This document shows positions 46,799-56,149 of a stretch of 64,000 nt of DNA, one piece after another; positions within the stretch are counted from its first letter, which is position 1; each line of letters opens with the position of its first letter. This DNA comes from Nageia nagi (lineage: Eukaryota > Pinophyta): positions 87,172,001 to 87,236,000 of the forward strand of contig JBITNC010000001.1 of the NCBI GenBank assembly GCA_050084985.1. Direction: 5' to 3'. Both the position numbers and the translations under genes were made by a program. The notes beneath the pieces were generated by a model that saw only the letters and a list, made by a program, of their open reading frames with translations, searched no databases and was not told the DNA's origin.

Positions 46799-48371
46799 CT
46801 AATCTGAGTCCCAATCAGGTACTGGCTCATAGTCCTCTGGGAGGTGCCTGCTATGGTAGTAGCGCACCACTATCCTACAATCACCTGGTATGCCCTGTTG
46901 GAGGCCAAACTGATGAAGTACCCACTCTGGCCTATACGGCTCCACCAGTGCCCTACGTGCTTGTATATATGTAGGGTGTCTCACCCATGTCATCTCCTGT
47001 ATGTCCTCCTCCCACTCTAGTATGCCCCCCGATAGGGATGCCAGTATATCTGTGCCTCCCACAGTAGGTCAAGTTGCACATGCCATCCCTCTAGGTCCAC
47101 ATCAGGGAAGCCTGGTCCCTCTGTCGTCACCCACCATTGCCAGGTGGGTACATCAACTGGCTGGTCTAGGGGCAATGTCATCGGTCTAGAAATGACGATG
47201 TGATCATATGCCCACACCTGCAGTATCATGGAGTGTGCTACCTGTCTCCCCCTCTCTCCACCTCTGCATATCCATGGAGGTCGTGATAGAGTTGTGCCAG
47301 TATCGCAGGGCACCACGCATACTGCTGCCTGTGTGTCACCATGTCCTGTATGATAGGAACCATGCCCACGGGGAAGGTCTCACTACTCTTGTCCGGGTAG
47401 ATAATAGCATCCAAAAGGCAGGTAATGAGGAGCCTCATCCGTAGGTCACCTCGTGCTAGAGGGTACTCTGGCACATGTCTCATTAGGGACACACCCCTCT
47501 TCCTGTGATTTACTTCATCTGACCCCGTCAGCCATGTAGCCCATACCTCTGCCTGTTCCAGGCTGGGAACAGGAACCATGTTCACTAGCCTCCCCCTGAT
47601 AGGAAGTCTAGTGATCCTATAGATGTCCTCTAGTGTCACTGTGATCTCACCAGTCAGAAGGTGAAAGGTGTTGGAGTTTGGATCCCACCTTTCTATCAAG
47701 GTTGTCAACATATTGTGATCATGAAACACGTAGTCAACAAATGCTAGGTAGCTGAAGGAAATGTCCTCCAAGATACTCCGGGCCTCGTCAGTTTGTGGCC
47801 ACTGTTGGGCAGTGGTAAAAGCGGCACTCTTGCTGGATGGTCGCATAAGATACGAATGATTCTGCAAGAAAAGAGTGACAGAGAGCAAGTCAGTATCAGA
47901 TATGAAATGAAAATAGCAAAATAGTGCAGGTAGAGAAGACTGCCCACGGTCTAAATTAGGTGAAGAAGACCGCCCACGGTCTGAACTAGGGCAGAAAGGA
48001 CCACCAACGATCCTATTTTCGTACACAGAGGTCAACAAAATTCGAGGTACAGGTTCGTACGGACGAGCGTGGAACAACCATAAGACCAGAATTTCAAAAA
48101 ATGGGATAAAAAAGTAAAAACGATGGGCTGAGGTATTCAACAGGTAAACCCTAGGGGCAACTTGGAAAATCAGTATGCGGGGCAGCTAAAATCTGAAGAC
48201 AAGCAAAAACATAGCAAGAAAAAGGTATGAAATGCAACATACCTGGTGACCGGTAGGAGAATTGGCCACCAAAGCTGCTCTATGTCCATCCTGACATGTG
48301 ATTGGTAGGGCCATAGTGTGTAGCATAGTAGCACAGGAAATATCACCTAGTGACAGCGATAAAATCACCAA
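46799..48371 (-). CDS. antisense plant-mobile-domain (PMD/MAIN-like) gene, intron-containing, two frameshifts
   Basis: Minus-strand gene inside the retrotransposon. Exon 1 from ATG 48371 ends CAG at 48243; the intron 48242-47862 has GTATGT and TTCTTGCAG borders; exon 2 continues in frame with NHSYLMRP. The protein then shows PMD words: EARSILEDISFSYLAFVDY, LIERWDPNSNTFHLLTGE, TVTLEDIYRITRLPIRGR, and further on LQVWAYDHI, YRPEWVLHQFG and a DWDSD end. PMD proteins (MAIN, MAIL1) act in silencing and genome stability, and the domain is often carried by retrotransposons. The frame shifts at two homopolymers, C5 at 47248-47252 and C6 at 47025-47030, either decay or sequencing error. ATG is about 90 bp after a TATA box. 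Start choice is uncertain within exon 1. Confidence 0.8.
47862..48242 (-). other. intron of the antisense PMD gene
   Basis: 381 bp, phase 0: joining the two open frames at these borders keeps the frame. It holds three copies of the inverted-repeat motif (47937, 47967, 47997). Confidence 0.75.
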
Positions 48372-48459
48372 CTAGACCTCTCCGACTCAGTCTCCCAAGC
48401 TCTAAGATATTCTCAGCTCTGAAAATGATAATGTGACCAAATGAGGAAGGGTGGGGCCC

Positions 48460-48467
48460 CTTTTATA
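48460..48467 (-). promoter_or_regulatory. TATA box of the antisense PMD gene
   Basis: Minus strand reads CTATAAAAGGGGCCCC, a strong plant TATA form, about 90 bp before the ATG at 48371. Three inverted-repeat motifs lie 140-220 bp further upstream (48609-48678). Confidence 0.7.
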
Positions 48468-48775
48468 GAAATATTAGGGTACACACTTCAAGATAATTTT
48501 GATTTGAGCATTCGGTGTGTATGGGCAGTTAACCAAGTATCAATCTAGATTCCAGGGGCAATTTGTCGCAGCCTGATCTTCACAGTTTTTGATAAATCCT
48601 CAAGAAAAGGATCGCCCGCGATCTTAGCTGAAGACCGCCTATGTTCTAGATCTTCCAGAAAAGGACCACCCACATTCCTTTTTCTAGTCGATCAGCTCAT
48701 CCAAGTATCACAGGTACATCACAGGTGCTTGATCAATGTTATATCCAGGATAATATTGCTTTGAATTTCATGTTT

Positions 48776-49130
48776 GCAGGTTTGTATTATCAGCTTATCA
48801 TGCCTCTTGGCATAGAGTTTCAGCTCCCATTTATCAGCTTATCATGCCTCTTGGCAGAGTTTCAGCTCCCATTTATCAGCTTATCATGCCTCTTGGTGGA
48901 GTTTCAGCTCCCATTTATCAGCTTATCATGCCTCTTGGCAGAGTTTCAGCTCACATTTATCAGCTTATCATGCCTCTTGGCGGAGTTTCAACTCCCATTT
49001 ATCAGCTTATCATGCCTCTTGGCGGAGTTTCAGCTCCCATTTATCAGCTTATCATGCCTCTTGGTAGAGTTTCAGCTCCCATTTATCAGCTTATCATGCC
49101 TCTTGGTAGAGTTTCAACTCCATTTGTCTT
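48776..49130 (+). repeat. 42-bp minisatellite, eight units, in the 3' region
   Basis: ATCATGCCTCTTGG recurs at 48797, 48841, 48883, 48925, 48967, 49009, 49051 and 49093: a 44-bp first step, then 42. Because 42 is a multiple of three and no stop occurs in two frames, two long open frames cross it (48725-49210 and 48844-49368); they show only the repeat and are not taken as genes. Confidence 0.95.
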
Positions 49131-49440
49131 GCGGAGTTCGGTTCTTATGCAACTGCAGCATACCTCTTGGTGCGAAGTTTCAGCTTCCATTGCAGCTGTG
49201 TGGAACTTAGCTCTCCCCTGTGTGTGGTCATGTGTGGTCATGGTTATCATGTCTGGTCTTGTGATGTGGTCTTGTCGAGTTGTTGTTATGCCTCTTGGTG
49301 GAGTTTCAGCTCCCATATATCTTGCAGAGTTTGGTTCTTATGCAACTGTAGCATACCTCTTGGTGTGAAGTCTCAGCTTCCATTACAGTTGTGTGGAACT
49401 TAGCTCTCCCCTGTGTGTGGTCATGTGTGTTGTCATGGTT
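49127..49440 (+). repeat. 193-bp direct duplication in the 3' region
   Basis: A block with GTTCTTATGCAACTG, TACCTCTTGGTG and GGAACTTAGCTCTCC at 49141 recurs at 49334. It also includes the CCTCTTGG word of the neighbouring minisatellite. Confidence 0.85.
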
Positions 49441-49844
49441 ATCATGTCTTATCTTGTGATGTGGTCCTGTCAAGTTGTCGTCAGGTCGTCATATGTGGTT
49501 AGGTCGTCTGTCAGGTCATCATCATGTGTATGTGTGTTGTCGGGTTTGTTCTCATGAGTCATCAGTGTGGCAGCAAGGTTATCAGATTATCAGATATATC
49601 AGGCTATCACCTTCTATGGCATTCATATATCAGAAGAAAGACGCAAGGGGCAAGCATGCCCAAGGTAATATCAAAAGAAGTTTTCTCAACCCATATCTAG
49701 TACTAACAAGCTTTGTCATGATTTTGCTTGAATTTAGAATGGTTAGTGTTTATCATTGCTTGTCAAATTTTTTGCTATGATATTGTGTTTTTACTTTGAA
49801 TGCAAAATCTCAATTTACCTCATGTTTCTTTCGATTTCACATCC

Positions 49845-49857
49845 AAAGTGGGGCATC
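49845..49857 (+). promoter_or_regulatory. polypurine tract of the Tat-like element
   Basis: AAAGTGGGGCATC stands directly before the right LTR (49858). The G-rich purine run followed by CATC is in the position of plus-strand priming. Confidence 0.65.
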
Positions 49858-50802
49858 TGTTAACACATAAAAATGAATTTATGTTTTTAAATCAATAAAT
49901 TAATGAAAACATGCTTGGTCTAAATATATGTATTGAATGTCTTAATGTGATAATATCAATGTTTGTCTTGAATGTGAATTTTATAATGATTATCTTGAAT
50001 ATTGCATGGATTATCTTGAATATTGCATGAATTATCTTGTTTATTGGTGTGGTTATCTTGAATGTTGTGAATTAGCCTTGTTTATGTAGATGCATGCCGA
50101 CCCACTGGTTGTATTATCTATTATCTATATAAATAAGGGATCTAATAGTAAGTCCATTATCAAAAGGATACGCATGATCCCGCGTATGGTCTTGTAGTGG
50201 CAACCCCTTTAGGTATCTCTTGATACCGCCTACAAGGCTGTGGTTTGTGTACTTCCTTTCGCGAGCTATCCTAACATCTACGATCTATTCTGATATCACA
50301 CTGCTATCTGAGACACTCATATTGAAGTTCTGGACTTGATTTAGAGGTTAAAAACTATCAAACGAAGGCCGTCGGCACTCCCTTATGAACCAAGAACACC
50401 GTCGGTGCTCTATTATCTCTGAAACGGACCACCCGTGGTCCTCTTTTTGCATCTTCACAGGTCACTACGTTTTTGAGGGGTAGTTCATCATCAGTACATC
50501 GCCAACATCTTCATCTTTCGTTGTTAGGTACGTTCCGTGAGGTAAGTACACAAATTACAGTCTTGTTTGGTACAATTACATTTAAATTTCTGAATCAGTT
50601 ATCTTCTTCATAAATTGCTATCTGTAGCTCAAATACAGATATATTGTGTTTGTAGATATTTACCTATTTATTTATTTGCATGCTCAATTTTATTTGTAAA
50701 CATTTGAGAATAAATTGCTATCCGTAGCTCAAATACAGATATATTGGGTTTGTAGATATTTACCTATTTATTTATTTGCATGCTCAATTTTATTTGTAAA
50801 CA
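49858..50802 (+). repeat. 3' LTR of the Tat-like element
   Basis: 945 bp, same length as the 5' LTR, with the same 100-bp internal duplication. It ends AAACA and is followed by CCATGGCAG. Confidence 0.92.
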
Positions 50803-50983
50803 CCATGGCAGATCATAATGCGCCTCAGTACGGCCAACCGACACAGTGCTCACTCTCCACCTACTCCCTCAATGAAGTCCGATGAGAGCGGCCATCACCC
50901 GATATACACTTTGCCTCATATGGGTCGCATTAGCACAATGCATATAGTTTTCGATACCATAGTATACCTAGACTCTTAGAGGT
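50803..50983 (-). mobile_element. 5' leader start of the gag-only element
   Basis: Short internal DNA between the nested insertion and the primer-binding site. No gene. Confidence 0.7.
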
Positions 50984-50995
50984 GCTCTGATACCA
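50984..50995 (-). promoter_or_regulatory. tRNA-iMet primer-binding site of the gag-only element
   Basis: GCTCTGATACCA, the exact complement of TGGTATCAGAGC, two bases from the LTR at 50998. Confidence 0.9.
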
Positions 50996-50997
50996 AC

Positions 50998-51452
50998 TGT
51001 CATAGTACCAGCTTGAGCCACCCCTGAGGACATGACCCAAGCCAGGTACCGTGCAGCAACCCGTGTATAGGACCGCTCGCGGCCTACCCAGGCTAAGCCT
51101 TATCCCACATCCGTCAATTCCTCAGTCACACGTTGCAAAAACCACAGCCTTTATGGCTCATCCCGGCCTCGCGGCTCCAGGACTCATATCATCATGCACC
51201 ACCAATGAGATCCCACGAGACCCTTGCTCACCGCCCAACCAACGACCTTCATATGGGAATCACCCCTAAGGTCCCTCTGAGCTTTATTCACCTTGACTGT
51301 CTCGTCATTACAACCATCGGAACAGTCTCTCTCTCATGGAGACTGCTATGATTCCTCTACACAGTAGTCAGGTCCGGAATGTATCCTTGCAGTATAGAGG
51401 TTTCGCTCTAGATCCGCTCACACCTCGGGTCATGAGAGGTTACCCTCTCTCA
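50998..51452 (-). repeat. 5' LTR of the gag-only element
   Basis: 455 bp; on the minus strand TGAGAGAGGG...ATGACA. Followed on the plus strand by the GGATG target duplication. Confidence 0.9.
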
Positions 51453-51457
51453 GGATG

Positions 51458-52161
51458 TTAGCGTGGAAGACTCGCACATTAGTTTGATCCTCGTGGATTT
51501 CGAAATGGTCCCTTAGCGAGACGAACGGTGCATCAGACAGGCTTGGTTGGGGAGCCTTCGGCCCACGGGCATGAGTAAGCTGGAAGGCAGGGGGACTTCC
51601 AGGGCAGCTGGCACACGATGCGCGAGTCGTGCTGCCGTTTGGTGCATGGCGGCAGGGAGTGCAGATGGTTCGACGATCGGTATGGGACAGTGCACAGGAA
51701 CGAGCCGGTCTAGCATGGAGCTTTGGAGGACGGTCAGTGCCATGGGATGGCGATGGTTGACAAACGGTCGGGCATGTCCAGAGCTGGAGCCTAAGTGCTG
51801 AGATAGACCTTGGTGGCAGGGCTAGGGGCAGGCTAAGGCGGTGTTGGGATCGGAACCTGGTCGGGGACTAGGGCCGAGTCGACATGTCTGACGGTTGGAA
51901 CTTGGCCGCATGCGGATTGAGGACAGGCTCAGCACGATCCGGTAGCGGTAGGCTCCTCAGAGGCTGGGAGCGAACGAGCAAGTGAAAGATCTTTCGCTGT
52001 GTGGTATTGTGGTGCGTGGTGAGCATCGCGCGGTGCAGGATAGGTGCCGTAGGTTGAGAGGCATAGTCCGGTGACCGTTCGACCGCCCGGTTTACGCGGT
52101 TCGTTTTGGAAGATCCGATGCCGTGTAGAGCAGAGGTGAGCTCGACCGCTGCACCACAACA
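51458..52161 (+). repeat. T element LTR3, right part
   Basis: Continues LTR3 from TTAGCGTGG to CACCACAACA. This copy keeps more CpG than LTR1 and LTR2. Followed by GCAAG, the right target duplication. Confidence 0.85.
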
Positions 52162-52193
52162 GCAAGAATGGCTTGCCGGCTAAGGTCTTGCAG

Positions 52194-52716
52194 AAGTGGA
52201 CACTCGAGATCTCTTGGGATTATTGTATCCACATATACAGAGACGTGCGCCTGCCTCGGATCCTGGGCTATCCCTTGGAACCCTTCATGACTTGGAAGAA
52301 TTTGGGCAGGCTACCTTTTGTGTTCAACACCCGGCCGGTCGCCAAGGACCCTTGCCAGAACCCGAGCGTCTTGTACATGGACCGGGTGGAGAATCATGGC
52401 TTCGGGCGCCACGTCAGACGCGGCCAGTGGGGAACTATGAAGTGCAATTCGACCAGGAATAATCCAGACGACATAAAGAGGATTAATGTTATTGCCCACA
52501 AAATGAATGCTGACTGGACCTTGGTAAATTCTTCAATCCTGTCATTGCTTTCTCTTTATCTTTGCACCTGTAAAGAAGGTTATTAGATTCAATGGTTTTG
52601 TTTATACCATGGAACAGGCTCCCAGGAGACAATGCTGTGACGTAGTTTCCTCTCATTCTGGTATGGAGGTGAAAATCAGAAGTTGCAGGGCCGGAGAAAC
52701 AATGTCTCCACCGTGA
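52194..52716 (+). pseudogene. 5'-truncated duplicate of the DUF604 glycosyltransferase gene
   Basis: Carries the end of exon 2 (52194-52523), the 94-bp intron 2 (52524-52617) and exon 3 (52618-52716). The frame is open throughout: KWTLEISWDYCIHIYRDV, VFNTRPVAKDPC, GRHVRRGQWGTMKC, then NADWTL joined to APRRQCCDV and a TGA. It lacks the anchor, the DxD catalytic region and exon 1, so it cannot be a working enzyme alone. The 5' break is at AAGTGGAC; before it lies the end of the other duplicated unit. Retention of intron 2 rules out retroposition. Confidence 0.85.
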
Positions 52717-53089
52717 CCCTTTTAAGGATTGTCGTTGGTCTTCTTGGTGTAGATAAACACACACATTTTAAAACATTATTCTAAAGCCTCAGATATAGAT
52801 TGAGGAAGAATCCTGAAGGTTAGCAAAGGGAGTAAAATGGGTGTTGAAATTGAGGTATAAGTTCAAAATTTCAGTCTTTTCATTTATTCAAGGTTTGAAT
52901 TCAACTCAAAGAACAGTATAATTTATACAGTTACTGCAGGTGTTAGCAGGACAGGTGCTAGTCATGTATGACTTCCACAGAAGAGATACCCACCATCACC
53001 ATCTTAGCATCTAATTGGTATAAAGGACATTTCAAAAAAGAGTAAGCCATGTAGAAAAAAGTAACTGAAAAAGGATTATAGTAAATAAT

Positions 53090-55970
53090 TTGTTCCGGAT
53101 GTAATTTTTATGTAAAAAGAAGGTAGGTTCTTTCTCTTAATATGCTGCATCGAATTTCTCTTTGGTTGTTCCATTGACAACCAATACAAGTGCTTGATTA
53201 CAAAATAAGATGGAGTTATATTATTTAATTATAAAGAGGATTTTTTCTAATTCACCGTCAAAATCAAATATTGTATATTTTTGTATTTGTTTTGGTAATT
53301 TTAAAATTTTGATATTTTTGTGAAGTGTTGAAGTTTTGTAAATTTACTATTCAAATGGCGCATATATTTGTTTAGAACAATAGCTATCATATCTTTACAA
53401 TAATTTTAATTTTGTTACAAGTTACAATTTGAATTCAATCATACCTATTCATTTTCATAATCAAATATCCTATATTTATGGATTTATTTCACATAAAAAT
53501 ATTTTGAAATCAATATTTTTAGAACAATGATTGTTTTACAGTATTTTTTAATATAATGATTACTATAGTTTTGTAAAATGTTGAATTTATAGCAAGTTTA
53601 TTATTCAATTGTAACCCTATTAATAGGGTACATATATTTGTTTAGAACAATAATTATGATATCTTTATATAATTTTGATTTTATTGCAAGTTACAATTTG
53701 AATGCAACCACCTATTCATCCATCAAAATCTAATATCATGTATCTATTTTTGATTCATTTATAAATATTGGAAAATCAATCTCTTCAAAACAATTATCTT
53801 TCTATTACAATTTTTTTAAAAAATAATGATTACTATATGTTTATGAAGTGTTGAGCTTATTACAAGTTTACTATTCAATTGTAACATTGTGAATAAGACA
53901 TAATTGTTTAAAACAATAATTACAATATTCTTATACAATTTTGATCTTGTTGCAAGTAACAATTTGAATGTAACCATGCCTATTCATTGGGCAAAATTAT
54001 ATATAATATGGTTATGAATGTCTCATTTATAAATATTTGAAAATCAATATTTTCAAAACAATTCTCTTTCTATTGAAATTTTTAAAATAATGATTACTAT
54101 ATTTTTGTAGAACTTATTGCAAGTTTACTATTCAATAGTAATCTTGCTAGTGGCACATATATTTGTTTTTCCAATTTTCACATATATGTGTTCACATCAA
54201 AGAATAGTATAATTTTATAAGGTTATTGCAAGTATTGACAAGACAAGTGCAAATCATGAATGCCTTTGATAGAAGAGATATACACCATTGTAGGATCTTA
54301 GATTAAAATTTTTCAATCTTTCCATTTATTGCATGTCCGAATTCAAATCAAAGAATAGTATAACAGAAGAGGTACTAGTCATGCATGACTTTGGATAGAA
54401 GAGATACTCACCATTTTAGCATCTATAGATATAAAGCATATTTCAAAAAGAGTAAGCATGTAGGAAAAAGTAATTGGAAAAGGGATTATACTAATGGATG
54501 ATCAAACAGTGCAATTTTTTCATGTATGGATGTAATTTTTACGTAAAAAGAAGGTAGTTTCTTTCTTTTAATATGGTACTTCAAATTTCTCTTTGGTTGT
54601 CCCATTAACAACCAATACAAGTGGTGGACTACAAAATAAGATGAAGTTATCATTATTTAATTATAAAGATAATTTTTTCTATTCACCATAAAATCAAATA
54701 TTATATATTTTTGTATTTGTTTTTGTAATTTTTAAAATTATTATATTTTTGTGAAGTGTTAAACTTGTTGCAAATTTAGTATTCAATTGTAAACTATTAA
54801 TGGGATATTTGTTTAGAACAATAGTTACTTTATCTTTACAATAATTTTGATTTTATTACAATTTACAATTTGAATTCGATTAAACTTATTCATCATCAAA
54901 ATTAAATATCATATATTTCTAGATTTGTTTCATATATACATATTTTGAAATCAACCTTTTTAAAAAAAATTATCATTCTATAGTATTTTTTAATAACATG
55001 ATTACTATATTTCTATCAAATTTTGAATTTATTGAAAATTTACTATTCAATTGTAACTCTATTAATAGGGTATATATATTTGTTTAGAACAATAATTATG
55101 ATATATTTATATAATTTTCATTTTATTGGAAGTTACAATTTGAATGCAACCATACCTATTCATCTATCAAAATATAATATCCTGTATCTATTTTTGATTC
55201 ATATATAAATATTTTTGATTCATTTATAAATATTTAAAAGATAATCTTTTCAAAGCAATTATCTTTTTATTGAAATTTTTTAAATAATGATCACTATATT
55301 TTAATGTAGTTTTGAACTTATGCAAATTTACTATTCAATTGTAACCTTCTGAATGAGACATAATTGTTTAGAACAATAATTACAATATTCTCACACAATT
55401 TTGATCTTGTTGCAAGTAACAATTTGAATGTAACCATGCATATTCATCAACAAAATCATATATAATATGTTTATGAATTTCTCATTTATAAATATTTGAA
55501 AATCAATCTTTTCAAATAGTTATCTTTTTATTGGAATTTTTAAAATAATGATTACTATATTTCTATAAACTGTTGAACTAATTGCAAGTTTACTATTCAA
55601 TAATAATCTTGCTAGTGGGACATATATTTGTTTTTCCAATTTTCACATATATGTGTTCACATCAAAGAATATAATTTTATAGGGTTATTGCAAGTATTGA
55701 CAAAACAGGTGCAAATCATGAATGACTTTTATAGAAAAGATATCCACCATTGTAACATATTAGGCATAAATAATATTTCTAAAAAAGATTAACCCATAAG
55801 AAAAAATGGGTATTGTAACATCTTATTCAAGAACAATATTCAAAAAAATATTAATCCATGTAAAACATAGGGTAACAATAAATGGATTTTGGTAAATGAT
55901 TTGATATGGGTAATTTTTTCCCTTTATGGATGTAATTTTTATGTAAAGAGAAGGTGGTTTGTTTCTTTAA
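53090..55970 (+). repeat. 1.4-kb AT-rich tandem repeat, two full rounds
   Basis: Anchor word GTAATTTTT with AAGGTAG/AAGGTGG recurs at 53101, 54532 and 55932 (periods of about 1431 and 1400 bp), each followed by a GACAACCAAT or AACAACCAAT block and AAGATG(A/G)AGTTAT. Inside each round are smaller subunits of about 250 bp. Confidence 0.8.
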
Positions 55971-56149
55971 ATATGATACTTTAAATATATTTTACTTGTT
56001 TTAATGACAACCAATGTTGTGCTACAAAATAACATGAAGTAATAATTATTTAATCATGAAGGATTTATTCCTATTCATCATCCATATGAAATATGCCATT
56101 TATAAATATTTGAAAATCAATATTTTGAAATAATTATATTTTTATTATA

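Larger units (their letters stand above)
43981..50802 (+). mobile_element. Tat-like Ty3/gypsy element lacking pol, carrying an antisense PMD gene
   Basis: 6.8 kb with two 945-bp LTRs (43981-44925 and 49858-50802, about 97% identical by eye), a primer-binding-like site at 44928, gag, no protease/RT/integrase, an antisense plant-mobile-domain gene (48371-46799), a minisatellite-rich 3' region and a purine tract (AAAGTGGGG) before the right LTR. Antisense extra genes and tandem-repeat-rich 3' regions are known traits of Tat/Ogre-type elements. It must move in trans. No 5-bp target duplication is visible (GCATC left, CCATG right). Confidence 0.85.
41403..51452 (-). mobile_element. gag-only LTR element (TR-GAG-like), minus strand, with nested insertion
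   Basis: LTRs at 41403-41854 and 50998-51452; target duplication GGATG at 41398-41402 and 51453-51457. The primer-binding site GCTCTGATACCA (50984-50995) beside the right LTR sets a minus orientation. Without the nested element (43981-50802) it is only about 3.2 kb, with one protein region (Gag-like with zinc knuckle) and no pol. This matches the class described as terminal-repeat retrotransposons with GAG domain. Confidence 0.85.
37355..52161 (+). mobile_element. non-coding LTR element with three LTRs (T), interrupted by nested elements
   Basis: Structure LTR1 37355-38520, internal 38521-39154, LTR2 39155-40292, internal 40293-40929, LTR3 40930-41402 plus 51458-52161. LTRs are about 1.14-1.18 kb, start TGTGGTGGGG and end CACCACAACA (LTR2 ends CACCATAATA). 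The internal segments are only about 635 bp and hold no coding capacity. Such elements (LARD/TRIM-like in organisation) depend on proteins from others. The three-LTR form is what unequal recombination between two copies would give. Confidence 0.85.

Noticed and set aside
48725-49368. Two overlapping long plus-strand frames (161 and 174 codons)
   Set aside because: They only translate the 42-bp minisatellite, whose length is a multiple of three and which lacks stops; no start context or domain.
52194-52716. Processed (retroposed) pseudogene of the glycosyltransferase
   Set aside because: It keeps intron 2 at the same 94-bp length and shares kilobases of downstream DNA with the parent.
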